15,502 nucleotides of DNA from the NCBI GenBank assembly GCA_964450185.1, contig CAYVCL010000068.1, positions 1 to 15,502 of the forward strand. The letters run 5' to 3'. Both the position numbers and the translations under genes were made by a program. The stretch is from RUG11237 sp964450185 (GTDB lineage: Bacteria > Bacillota > Clostridia > Lachnospirales > Lachnospiraceae). Position 1 is the stretch's first letter. Each line of letters starts with the position of its first letter. Shown here in pieces: positions 7,048 to 14,610 of the stretch. The notes beneath the pieces are model-generated. The model did not search any database. It saw only the letters and a program-made list of their open reading frames with translations, and had not been told where the DNA came from.

Positions 7048-7327
7048 AAAACACGCAGTAAAAGGGATTGTAGCAACTGTGTTGGCTGTTGTGGCGTTAA
7101 TTATGTTTGCCGCAATCATTTATATATCATTTAAGAATGGCGGAGAAGCACAGATGTGGATTGGCTCTCTGGCATTGATATCCATTTTATTAGGTGTAGT
7201 AGGGCTGATTTTGGGACTTATGAGCTTTCGAAGTGAAAATACTTATAAGCTTTTTGCACAAATCGGTTCCTTTTTAAATGTATTTGTTTTGTTGATATGG
7301 GGCTTAATATATATGATAGGATTTTAA
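7013..7327 (+). CDS. Small three-pass membrane protein (possibly DUF6142)
   Basis: A 104-aa protein with a very basic N-terminus (MQKKKRKIYTDKK) and three hydrophobic spans at about 16-40, 48-71 and 78-103. The family looks like the clostridial group annotated DUF6142, recalled rather than checked. No function is known. ATG 7013 was chosen over the longer in-frame ATG 6983 because GTGGAGG lies at 6999-7005, 7 nt before it, whereas 6983 has no ribosome site. The gene overlaps the VanZ-like gene by 35 nt, which suggests coupled translation. Together with the 51-aa protein and the VanZ-like protein it forms a cluster of three small membrane proteins. Confidence 0.75.
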   Translation: MQKKKRKIYTDKKHAVKGIVATVLAVVALIMFAAIIYISFKNGGEAQMWIGSLALISILLGVVGLILGLMSFRSENTYKLFAQIGSFLNVFVLLIWGLIYMIGF

Positions 7328-7345
7328 GCAGGAAAGGAAACGAAT

Positions 7346-9424
7346 ATGAATTATTACAAACTTTTTGAACAGGAAAATGGGGAAGTGGAAGAACGACTTG
7401 CATTATACCAAGAGCGGATTCGTGCAATCGGCACAGAAAACAGTGTAGCGGAGCCGTTTTTGGGATATTTTGTTAAGGTGGCAGACTTTATTGAAAAAAT
7501 GTACGAACTTTCAGAAACGATAAAGTCAGAAAAGGACAGAAGCTATTCCTTAGAACAGTTGCAGAGGTTGAATGCATCCCTGTATGAAGACATTGCGGGA
7601 ACAGCCTATGAACAAAGTTATGCTAACCCTTCCTATGCAGTAGAAAAGTTAGGCGAAGAATACGGAGTTGTGCTAAGTTTTCTTTATACAGAAATTCGTG
7701 GAATGATAGTTTATGCATATGAGGGAAGAATGTTTGAATTCTCCATGATGGCAGAACTTTTCATTGAAATTTATAATTTGTTTGAGCAGGAAGAATTATT
7801 ATCCTTAAAAGAAGTAAAATCAGTGCTTTACTGGTTTGTCAGTGACTACAGCGACGTGACGGTTACTTATCGAATCAGAGAACAACTGGACCCTACGCTT
7901 TCTTTCGCCACGGACATTATTACCAAGTCTGACTTAAATGATTTGAGATATTTATATTATTATGGCGAATATATTACGGATACAGAATTAAAAACAGCAG
8001 AATTTTTAAATACTTTGGATGAGGAAACTATTGAAAAAATTGCTTCCGCATACACCGAAGGATATCGTATTGGATTTATCAACGGCAATAAAGATTTATC
8101 CAAGAAAAAAGTGGTTAATATACGCTACAGCGTCGGATTTGAGCGAATTATTAAAAAAGCGATAGAGAATTTTGAAAAGATGGGCTTGCAGCCGGCAATT
8201 TACAGAGCGGCAGTGCATACGGTAAATAAGAAAAAGCATATCAAAATTGGTTATTTTTCTACCTCATCAAACAAACAGTATGATTATGACCATAGAGCGG
8301 ATGATGCCTTGTATTTAGATAAAGCCTTTGTAGAGCGTAAATTAGGTGTACTTCGCACCGCTTACGAAGAATACAAAGAATTGGCGGATGTTCACGGTGG
8401 CCCGGCATGCATGGAAATTTTTGGCGAAGAACCTTTTGTTCCGGAAAACAAAAGCTGTGCATTGCAGTTAAGTGAGAAGCAACAGAAACTTTCTGTACAG
8501 TATAACAATGCGGCAGGAGAAATTACCAATACTTATATTAAAGGTGAAGAAAGAAGCTTTACCATTATTGCCTTCCCGATTCCGGAAATCGGAGCGCAGT
8601 TTGAAGAAATTTTCAGAGAAGTCATCAAAATCAATACACTGGATTACAAATTGTATCAGAATATTCAGCAGAAAATCATTGAAACTCTGGATAAGGGCGA
8701 ATATGTGGAAATTTTGGGAAAAGATGACAATAGAACAAATTTGAAAGTTTCCTTACAGCCGGTGAGTGATGTGACAAAAGAAACAAAATTCGAAAACTGT
8801 GTGGCAGATGTAAATATTCCGGTAGGTGAAGTATTTACTTCTCCGAAACTGGCAGGAACTACTGGTTTGCTTCATGTAACAAAAGTTTATCTGAACGAAC
8901 TTTGCTACCATAATATAGAAGTAGAATTTAAAGATGGAATGATTGTAGATTATACTTGTACAAACTTTGAAAGTCAGGAAGACAACAAAAAATACATCAA
9001 AGAAAATGTATTGTACAATCATGAAACCCTTCCAATGGGTGAGTTTGCCATCGGAACCAACACCACAGCTTATGTGGCAGCGGCAAAATATAATATTAAC
9101 GATAAATTGCCAATTCTCATTGCGGAAAAAACGGGACCTCATTTTGCAGTAGGTGATACCTGTTATAGCTGGTCTGAGGATACCAAAGTGTATAATCCGG
9201 ACGGCAGGGAAATTATTGCAAAGGACAATGAAGTGTCTATACTTCGTAAAGAAGATATTTCCAAAGCATATTTTAATTGTCATACAGATATTACGATTCC
9301 GTATGATGAATTAAAAGAAATTGCAGTGGTTACAGTGGATGGAGAACGTATAAACATCATTCAAGATGGAAGATTTGTCTTAGAGGGATGTGAAGAATTG
9401 AACAAACCTTTTGACAATTATTAA
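7346..9424 (+). CDS. M29 aminopeptidase-like protein with a long N-terminal extension
   Basis: A 692-aa cytoplasmic protein without signal peptide. Residues about 285-690 resemble M29 aminopeptidases (AmpS/AmpT, COG2309, normally about 410 aa). By motif alignment from memory, E495 in IPVGEVFTSP, E566 in MGEFAIG, H599 in GPHFAVG, Y607 nearby, and H646/D648 in NCHTDI match the family's two-metal ligands and catalytic tyrosine, so a working peptidase is plausible. Residues 1-280 are helical and charged and were not recognised; aromatic-rich stretches such as RYLYYYGEY (201-209) stand out. Lachnospiraceae have a long DUF-annotated family of this size that may be the same. The ribosome site is AGGAAAGG before ATG 7346. 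The 3' end contains the -35 element of the purE promoter. Its role beside the pyrimidine and purine genes is unknown. Confidence 0.8.
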   Translation: MNYYKLFEQENGEVEERLALYQERIRAIGTENSVAEPFLGYFVKVADFIEKMYELSETIKSEKDRSYSLEQLQRLNASLYEDIAGTAYEQSYANPSYAVEKLGEEYGVVLSFLYTEIRGMIVYAYEGRMFEFSMMAELFIEIYNLFEQEELLSLKEVKSVLYWFVSDYSDVTVTYRIREQLDPTLSFATDIITKSDLNDLRYLYYYGEYITDTELKTAEFLNTLDEETIEKIASAYTEGYRIGFINGNKDLSKKKVVNIRYSVGFERIIKKAIENFEKMGLQPAIYRAAVHTVNKKKHIKIGYFSTSSNKQYDYDHRADDALYLDKAFVERKLGVLRTAYEEYKELADVHGGPACMEIFGEEPFVPENKSCALQLSEKQQKLSVQYNNAAGEITNTYIKGEERSFTIIAFPIPEIGAQFEEIFREVIKINTLDYKLYQNIQQKIIETLDKGEYVEILGKDDNRTNLKVSLQPVSDVTKETKFENCVADVNIPVGEVFTSPKLAGTTGLLHVTKVYLNELCYHNIEVEFKDGMIVDYTCTNFESQEDNKKYIKENVLYNHETLPMGEFAIGTNTTAYVAAAKYNINDKLPILIAEKTGPHFAVGDTCYSWSEDTKVYNPDGREIIAKDNEVSILRKEDISKAYFNCHTDITIPYDELKEIAVVTVDGERINIIQDGRFVLEGCEELNKPFDNY

Positions 9425-9439
9425 AATATAAAGTATTAT
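9411..9439 (+). promoter_or_regulatory. Promoter of the purEMND operon
   Basis: TTGACA (9411-9416), 17-nt spacer, TATTAT (9434-9439): a near-consensus sigma-A promoter. The -35 lies inside the last codons of the upstream gene. Transcription should begin near 9446, leaving only about 30 nt of leader, too short for a purine riboswitch. A small inverted repeat CTTA-ACG-TAAG (9442-9452) covers the predicted start and could be an operator, but is too short to assert. Confidence 0.75.
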
Positions 9440-9477
9440 TACTTAACGTAAGAGTAAAGTAACGAAAGGAGATTACT

Positions 9478-9990
9478 ATGGCAAAAGTAGGAATTGTTAT
9501 GGGTAGTGACTCAGACATGCCGATTATGGCAAAAGCGGCAGATGTATTGGAGGAATTAGGCATTGATTATGAAATGACTATTATTTCCGCTCACAGAGAA
9601 CCGGATGTGTTTTTCGAATATGCAAAAACAGCAGAGGAAAAAGGTTTTAAAGTAATTATCGCAGGAGCAGGTATGGCAGCGCATTTACCAGGTATGTGTG
9701 CAGCAATTTTCCCAATGCCTGTAATTGGTATTCCAATGCATACCACAAGTCTTGGAGGCAGAGATTCCCTGTACTCTATCGTACAGATGCCATCAGGAAT
9801 CCCGGTTGCAACAGTAGCAATCAATGGCGGTGCAAATGCAGCACTGTTAGCAGCAAAAATGCTTGCAATTTCAGATAGTGATTTACTTGCAAAATTGAAA
9901 GCATACTCAGCAGAGTTAAAAACACAGGTAGAAAACAAAGACAAAAAATTAAAAGAAATTGGATATAAAGAATATTTAAAGAACAAATAG
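9478..9990 (+). CDS. purE: N5-carboxyaminoimidazole ribonucleotide mutase (class I PurE)
   Basis: Converts N5-CAIR to CAIR in purine synthesis. The 170-aa protein has the class I signature GSDSDMP (9-15), SAHREP (37-42) with catalytic H39, the glycine-rich AGAGMAAHLPG (62-72), and GRDSLYSIVQMP (94-105). Class I enzymes work with PurK, which is not in this window. A PurK-independent class II function cannot be ruled out from motifs alone but is less likely. The ribosome site AAAGGAGA is about 6 nt from the ATG. It is the first gene of a purE-M-N-D operon with its own promoter, and purM follows after 12 nt. Confidence 0.96.
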   Translation: MAKVGIVMGSDSDMPIMAKAADVLEELGIDYEMTIISAHREPDVFFEYAKTAEEKGFKVIIAGAGMAAHLPGMCAAIFPMPVIGIPMHTTSLGGRDSLYSIVQMPSGIPVATVAINGGANAALLAAKMLAISDSDLLAKLKAYSAELKTQVENKDKKLKEIGYKEYLKNK

Positions 9991-10002
9991 GAGGATGAAA
10001 CC

Positions 10003-11028
10003 ATGGATTACAAGAAAGCTGGCGTAGATATTGAGGCAGGATACGAATCTGTAAAATTAATGAAACAGCACATTGCAAAGACAATGCGTCCGGAAGTGTT
10101 AACAGACATCGGAGGATTCTCAGGAGCATTTTCCATGAGTGCATTTAAAAACATGGAAAAACCAACTTTAGTTTCTGGTACTGATGGTGTAGGAACTAAG
10201 TTAAAACTTGCATTTTTAATGGACAAACATGACACTGTTGGTATCGACTGTGTAGCTATGTGTGTAAATGATATTGCATGTGCAGGTGGAGAACCTTTAT
10301 TCTTCTTAGATTATATTGCATGTGGAAAGAATGAACCGGAAAAAATTGCCACTATCGTAAGTGGTGTTGCAGAAGGATGTCGTCAGTCCGGAGCTGCCTT
10401 AATCGGTGGAGAAACAGCAGAAATGCCAGGATTTTATCCTGTAGATGAATACGACCTTGCAGGATTTGCAGTTGGTGTTGTAGATGAAAAAGATTTAATT
10501 ACCGGAAAAACATTAAAGCCAAACGATGTATTAATTGGTATTGCATCTTCCGGTGTACATAGTAACGGATTTTCTTTAGTTCGTAAAGTATTTACCATGA
10601 CAGAAGAAGCACTTCATACAAGCTATGACTGCTTAGGAACAACTCTTGGTAACGCTTTAATCGTACCAACTAAGATTTATGTTAAAACATTAAAGAACAT
10701 CAAAGAAGCCGGCGTTAAAATCAAAGCTTGTAGCCATATTACAGGTGGTGGATTCTATGAAAATATTCCACGTATGTTACCAGAAGGAATTCGTGCTGTA
10801 GTAGAAAAGAACAGCTATGATATTCCACCAATCTTCGAAATGTTAAAGAAAGATGGCGATATCAAGGAAGAAATTATGTACAATACTTTCAACATGGGAC
10901 TTGGTATGGTAATTGCTGTAAATGAAGCAGATGTAGATGCTACTATGAAAGCAATCAAAGCAGCAGGAGAAATCCCATACGTTGTAGGACGTACAGAAGC
11001 TGGTGAAAAGGGAGTAACATTATGCTAA
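10003..11028 (+). CDS. purM: Phosphoribosylformylglycinamidine cyclo-ligase (AIR synthetase)
   Basis: Closes FGAM to aminoimidazole ribonucleotide using ATP. The 341-aa length is typical. Family motifs are present: SGTDGVGTKL (58-67), VAMCVNDI (84-91) with D90, the GGETAEMPGFY segment (135-145), and the GVHSNGFSLVR stretch in the C-terminal half. The start ATG has TAGGAGG overlapping the purE stop. The last 7 nt overlap purN, which implies translational coupling. PurM makes the AIR that PurE's pathway uses, so the operon pairs consecutive steps. Confidence 0.97.
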   Translation: MDYKKAGVDIEAGYESVKLMKQHIAKTMRPEVLTDIGGFSGAFSMSAFKNMEKPTLVSGTDGVGTKLKLAFLMDKHDTVGIDCVAMCVNDIACAGGEPLFFLDYIACGKNEPEKIATIVSGVAEGCRQSGAALIGGETAEMPGFYPVDEYDLAGFAVGVVDEKDLITGKTLKPNDVLIGIASSGVHSNGFSLVRKVFTMTEEALHTSYDCLGTTLGNALIVPTKIYVKTLKNIKEAGVKIKACSHITGGGFYENIPRMLPEGIRAVVEKNSYDIPPIFEMLKKDGDIKEEIMYNTFNMGLGMVIAVNEADVDATMKAIKAAGEIPYVVGRTEAGEKGVTLC

Positions 11029-11645
11029 AAGTTGCAGTTTTAGTATCCGGAGGCGGAACAAACCTGCAGGCAATTATTGATTCCGTGGCAAACGGAAAGA
11101 TTACTAATGCAGAAATTGTGACTGTTATCAGCAATAACAAGAATGCATATGCTTTAGAAAGAGCCCAAAAGGCAGGAATTCCTGCAAAATGTGTTTCTCC
11201 AAAGGATTATGAAAGCAGAGAATTATTTAATAAAGCATTGTTGGAAGCCGTGGAAGAATCCGGTGCAGATTTAATTGTACTGGCTGGATTCTTAGTGGTG
11301 ATTCCACAAGAAATGATAGAAAAATACAGAAATCGTATTATTAATGTACATCCGTCATTGATTCCATCCTTCTGTGGAACAGGATATTATGGATTGAAAG
11401 TACATGAAGCAGCCTTAGAACGTGGTGTCAGAGTAAGTGGCGCTACGGTACACTTTGTAGACGAAGGAACCGATACCGGTCCAATTATTTTACAGAAGGC
11501 AGTGGAAGTGTTAGATGGAGATACTCCACAGATTCTGCAAAAGAGAATTATGGAACGTGCAGAATGGGTGATTTTACCTATGGCGATTGATTTGATTGCT
11601 AACGGTAAGATAGAAGTAAAAGACGGAAAAGTGATTAGTAAGTAA
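11022..11645 (+). CDS. purN: Phosphoribosylglycinamide formyltransferase (folate-dependent)
   Basis: Transfers a formyl group from 10-formyl-THF to GAR. The 207-aa protein shows VLVSGGGTNLQAI (6-18) for the phosphate end and the catalytic triad N108 and H110 in INVHPSLIP plus D151 in DEGTDTGP, in the same spacing as the E. coli enzyme. The start ATG overlaps the end of purM by 7 nt with GGGAG upstream. Eleven nt separate it from purD, whose product GAR is its substrate. No folate-independent PurT is visible. Confidence 0.97.
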   Translation: MLKVAVLVSGGGTNLQAIIDSVANGKITNAEIVTVISNNKNAYALERAQKAGIPAKCVSPKDYESRELFNKALLEAVEESGADLIVLAGFLVVIPQEMIEKYRNRIINVHPSLIPSFCGTGYYGLKVHEAALERGVRVSGATVHFVDEGTDTGPIILQKAVEVLDGDTPQILQKRIMERAEWVILPMAIDLIANGKIEVKDGKVISK

Positions 11646-11656
11646 GGAGAAAGAAT

Positions 11657-12928
11657 ATGAAAGTTTTAATCGTTGGAAGTGGCGGTAGAGAACATGCCAT
11701 TGCTACTGCAGTAGCGAAAAGCTCAAAAGTAGATAAGATATATTGTGCTCCGGGAAATGCAGGAATTGCAGAATTGGCAGAATGTGTTCCGATCGCAGCT
11801 ATGGAATTTGACAAACTGGTAGAGTTTGCAAAGAAAGAAAACATTGATTTAACTATTATCGGTATGGATGATCCATTGGTTGGCGGTGTGGTAGACGCTT
11901 TTGAAGCAGAAGGCTTAAGAGTATTCGGACCACGTAAGAATGCAGCTATCTTAGAAGGCTCCAAAGCATTTTCTAAGGATTTAATGAAAAAATATGATAT
12001 TCCTACTGCTGCTTATGAAAACTTTGATTCTGCAGAAGCAGCCCTTGCTTATTTAGAAACAGCCGATTTCCCAATCGTGTTAAAGGCAGATGGTCTGGCA
12101 CTGGGAAAAGGTGTGTTGATTTGTAATACTTTAGAAGAAGCTAAGGAAGGCGTAAAATCCATTATGTTGGACAAGCAGTTTGGCTCTGCAGGAAACAGAC
12201 TGGTTATTGAAGAATTTATGGTAGGACGTGAAGTGTCTGTACTTTCTTTCGTAGATGGAAAGACCATTAAAACAATGACATCTGCACAGGACCATAAACG
12301 TGCTTTAGATGGCGACCAGGGCTTAAATACAGGTGGTATGGGAACATTTTCACCAAGTCCATTCTACACAAAAGAAGTAGAAGAATTTTGTGAAAAATAT
12401 GTATACCAGAAAACAGTAGATGCCATGGCAGCAGAAGGCAGACCATTTACAGGAATCATTTTCTTCGGTCTTATGTTAACAGAAAAAGGACCAAGAGTCT
12501 TAGAATACAATGCCCGTTTCGGTGATCCGGAAGCGCAGGTAGTACTTCCAAGAATGAAAAATGATATTATCGAAGTAATGGAAGCATGTATCGATGGAAA
12601 ATTAGATACTATCGATTTACAGTTTGAAGACAACGCATCAGTTTGTGTTGTATTAGCATCCGAAGGATACCCTGTAAAATATGACAAAGGTCTTCCAATC
12701 AGCGGTTTAGAAAACTTCAAAGACAAAGAAGGCTACTATGTCTTCCACGCAGGAACAGCCATGAAAGACGGTAAGATTGTAACAAATGGCGGACGTGTTC
12801 TTGGTGTAACTGCAAAAGGAAAAGACTTAAAAGAAGCAAGAGCAAACGCATACGAAGCAACCAAATGGGTTGATTTCGATAACAAATATTGCAGAAGCGA
12901 TATCGGAAAAGCAATCGACGAAGCTTAA
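11657..12928 (+). CDS. purD: Phosphoribosylamine-glycine ligase (GAR synthetase)
   Basis: ATP-grasp ligase that joins phosphoribosylamine and glycine, the second step of IMP synthesis. The 423-aa length matches the bacterial single-function enzyme. Visible are the N-terminal GSGGREHA (7-14), the ATP-grasp lysine segment KADGLALGKGV (143-153), LDGDQGLNTGGMGTFSP (217-233), and the metal-binding EYNARFGDPEAQ (283-294). The usual GPEAPLV loop reads GMDDPLV (69-75) here, a conservative variant. The ribosome site AAGGAGAAAG overlaps the purN stop. It is the last gene of the operon: a strong terminator begins 16 nt after its stop codon. purF, purC, purL and purH are not in the window. Confidence 0.97.
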   Translation: MKVLIVGSGGREHAIATAVAKSSKVDKIYCAPGNAGIAELAECVPIAAMEFDKLVEFAKKENIDLTIIGMDDPLVGGVVDAFEAEGLRVFGPRKNAAILEGSKAFSKDLMKKYDIPTAAYENFDSAEAALAYLETADFPIVLKADGLALGKGVLICNTLEEAKEGVKSIMLDKQFGSAGNRLVIEEFMVGREVSVLSFVDGKTIKTMTSAQDHKRALDGDQGLNTGGMGTFSPSPFYTKEVEEFCEKYVYQKTVDAMAAEGRPFTGIIFFGLMLTEKGPRVLEYNARFGDPEAQVVLPRMKNDIIEVMEACIDGKLDTIDLQFEDNASVCVVLASEGYPVKYDKGLPISGLENFKDKEGYYVFHAGTAMKDGKIVTNGGRVLGVTAKGKDLKEARANAYEATKWVDFDNKYCRSDIGKAIDEA

Positions 12929-12944
12929 AATATTATAAATAGCC

Positions 12945-12977
12945 AAAATTCCCAGACAGAAATGTCTGGGAATTTTT
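12945..12977 (+). terminator. Intrinsic terminator of the purEMND operon
   Basis: A 14-bp perfect stem (12945-12958 with 12963-12976) holds CCCAGACA/TGTCTGGG around a GAAA tetraloop and is followed by T's (12973-12977). The matching A-run on the left would let it work in the opposite direction too. It cleanly separates the purine operon from the next gene. Confidence 0.93.
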
Positions 12978-13048
12978 ACGTAGGTGAGAGGATACGATTT
13001 GTCATATCGTTTTAGATTACGATTTTATTGTAATTAGAATCGCAATTA

Positions 13049-13115
13049 TCACGATTAAATCACGATTAAATCACGATTAAATCGCGATTGAAATCGCGAT
13101 TTAATCGTGATAAAA
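13049..13115 (+). repeat. Array of 11-bp CGATTAA repeats
   Basis: Three exact tandem copies of TCACGATTAAA (13049, 13060, 13071) are followed by three relaxed copies (13082 TCGCGATTGAAA, 13094 TCGCGATTTAA, 13105 TCGTGATAAAA). Looser CGATT/ATCG motifs reach back to about 12991. The 11-bp spacing places each copy on nearly the same face of the helix, as in iteron or operator arrays bound by a multimer. The array sits wholly in front of the AlbA_2 gene. Confidence 0.85.
13070..13111. promoter_or_regulatory. Perfect palindrome overlapping the AlbA_2 gene promoter (probable operator)
   Basis: 20-bp arms at 13070-13089 and 13092-13111 are perfect inverted repeats around a 2-nt centre. The -35 of the following promoter lies on the dyad and the -10 starts at the right edge, so occupancy of this site should block transcription. 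It could also extrude as a hairpin. Self-repression by the encoded DNA-binding protein is the simplest reading but is inferred. Confidence 0.75.
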
Positions 13116-13116
13116 T
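13088..13116 (+). promoter_or_regulatory. Promoter of the AlbA_2 / HATPase gene
   Basis: TTGAAA (13088-13093), 17-nt spacer, TAAAAT (13111-13116) with TG at 13108-13109. Transcription would start near 13123, 8 nt before the GGAGG ribosome site. The position at the centre of the palindrome also shows that the in-frame TTG at 13088 is promoter DNA and not a start codon. Confidence 0.75.
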
Positions 13117-13141
13117 AGAAAAAAACAACAGGAGGTGCAAT

Positions 13142-14455
13142 ATGAAATTTGTTGAAAGTAGTTATTTGGAGTTAAAAGAAGTTGTTAATAGCGATTTTAA
13201 AAAGGAAATTATTGCATTTGCTAATACGGATGGAGGAGAAATTTACGTTGGAGTCACCAAAAACGGTAATATTGTAGGAGTAGATGATGCGGAAAAAGAA
13301 ATGGAACGAATTAGCAATATGATACGCGATGGGATTGCTCCTGATTTGATTCCGTTTACAGCTGTTGAAACGATAGAACTGGAGGGGAAAACATTAATTC
13401 ACGTAAATGTATCCCGTGGGGGTAGAATTCCATATCATTTAAAAGATAAGGGCTTAAAGCCAAGTGGAGTCTATATTCGTCATGGTGTGACGTCTATTCC
13501 GGCAAGTGAAGAAATGATCCGTGAAATGATTCGTCAAAGTGATGGAATAACATTTGATAAAGCAAGAACGTTGAATCAGGAGTTGACGTTTCAGTATGCA
13601 GAGAAATATTTTTCAAATCGCAATCTTGCTTTTAAAACAGAAAACAAAAGAACGTTAGGACTTATTGATGAAGATGGATACTATACCAATGTTGCGTTAC
13701 TGTTATCTGACCAATGTGAGCATAGCATTAAATGTGCGGTTTTTGAAGGGAACGGAAAGACCCATTTTAAGACACGAAAAGAGTTTTCCGGTTCTATATT
13801 GAAACAGTTGGAAGAAGTTTATGAATATATCAATCTGCACAATAAGGTTTATGCGGATTTTGTAGGGCTGGAGCGTATAGAAAGCTTTGATTATCCGGAA
13901 TATGCTTTGCGTGAAGCTTTGCTCAATACAATAGTACACAGAGATTATAACTATTCAGGTAGTATAATTATTAATGTATTTGACAATCGAATCGAATTTG
14001 TATCTCTTGGAGGTTTGGTAAAAGGAATTACATTGAACGATATTATGCGTGGTGTATCACAATCAAGAAATATGGTATTGGCAAATATTTTTTACCGATT
14101 AAAGCTTATTGAGAGTTATGGAACAGGAATTCAAAGAATTATGGAAAGTTATCCAAATAACATACAGCCTGAATTTTTTGCAGAACCATCCTCATTTGTA
14201 ACGGTATTGCCGAATCTTCATGATTTTCAGCCAATCATCCAAAAGGAAGAAAACATGACTGCAGAAAGCAAAGTATTAGCCTTATTTGCGGAGAAGAAAG
14301 AAATCACCCGTAAAGATGTTGAAAAATTGTTAGATTGTTCCAGCTTCCCAGCTCGAAAAATTCTTAACTCACTACTGGCAGAAAACAAAATAAGTGTAAT
14401 CGGAAATGCAAGGGCAACGAAATACATTTTAACAAAACCAGACAACAAATTTTAA
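13142..14455 (+). CDS. AlbA_2 (Schlafen-type) DNA-binding protein with HATPase_c_4 and winged-helix regions
   Basis: A 437-aa putative regulator. Residues 1-120 fit the AlbA_2 domain (ESSYLELK, AFANTDGGEIYVGVTKNG, YIRHGVTS). Residues about 250-335 fit the GHKL-type HATPase_c_4 region (EYALREALLNTIVHRDYNY, then YGTGIQRI). Residues 375-430 look like a winged helix (KDVEKLLDCSSFPARKILNSLL). The order is common in clostridial proteins annotated as ATP-binding or transcriptional regulator; substrate and targets are unknown. ATG 13142 is preferred: GGAGGTG is at 13131-13137, and the longer in-frame TTG 13088 lies within the promoter. It stands alone after the pur terminator and has an elaborate operator region. 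No terminator is visible after it. Confidence 0.85.
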   Translation: MKFVESSYLELKEVVNSDFKKEIIAFANTDGGEIYVGVTKNGNIVGVDDAEKEMERISNMIRDGIAPDLIPFTAVETIELEGKTLIHVNVSRGGRIPYHLKDKGLKPSGVYIRHGVTSIPASEEMIREMIRQSDGITFDKARTLNQELTFQYAEKYFSNRNLAFKTENKRTLGLIDEDGYYTNVALLLSDQCEHSIKCAVFEGNGKTHFKTRKEFSGSILKQLEEVYEYINLHNKVYADFVGLERIESFDYPEYALREALLNTIVHRDYNYSGSIIINVFDNRIEFVSLGGLVKGITLNDIMRGVSQSRNMVLANIFYRLKLIESYGTGIQRIMESYPNNIQPEFFAEPSSFVTVLPNLHDFQPIIQKEENMTAESKVLALFAEKKEITRKDVEKLLDCSSFPARKILNSLLAENKISVIGNARATKYILTKPDNKF

Positions 14456-14514
14456 AAACTCGCAAAAAGTTCAAAAAGTAACAGTAATACTAAGATTTAT
14501 CCTTAATATTATCC

Positions 14515-14543
14515 TTGCAATTTCCCTCAATATCATATATACT
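14515..14543 (+). promoter_or_regulatory. Promoter ahead of the foldback element and the decarboxylase gene
   Basis: TTGCAA (14515-14520), 17-nt spacer, TATACT (14538-14543). Transcription would start near 14550 and pass through the whole foldback element before reaching the TTG start at 14907, giving a leader of about 355 nt. It could also serve the element as an independent RNA. Confidence 0.6.
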
Positions 14544-14567
14544 TTACTTGTTTTAGTGTATTTCACA

Positions 14568-14610
14568 AAAGCGAAAATTTTGAGCTGATTAGCAGAAAAA
14601 TTTTGCTGAC
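14568..14610. repeat. Two adjacent A/T-rich palindromes
   Basis: Two related units, AGCGAAAATTTTGAGCTGA (from 14570) and AGCAGAAAAATTTTGCTGA (from 14591), each self-complementary around AAAATTTT. They lie just before the left arm of the foldback element and may be part of it. Function is not evident. Confidence 0.5.

Noticed and set aside
13049..13115. CRISPR-like array
   Set aside because: Units are 11 bp and contiguous without spacers, and no cas genes are near. An operator or iteron array fits better.
13088..13141. N-terminal extension of the AlbA_2 protein from TTG 13088
   Set aside because: The TTG lies in the -35 hexamer (TTGAAA) and the palindrome. A strong GGAGG precedes ATG 13142, where AlbA_2 homology begins.
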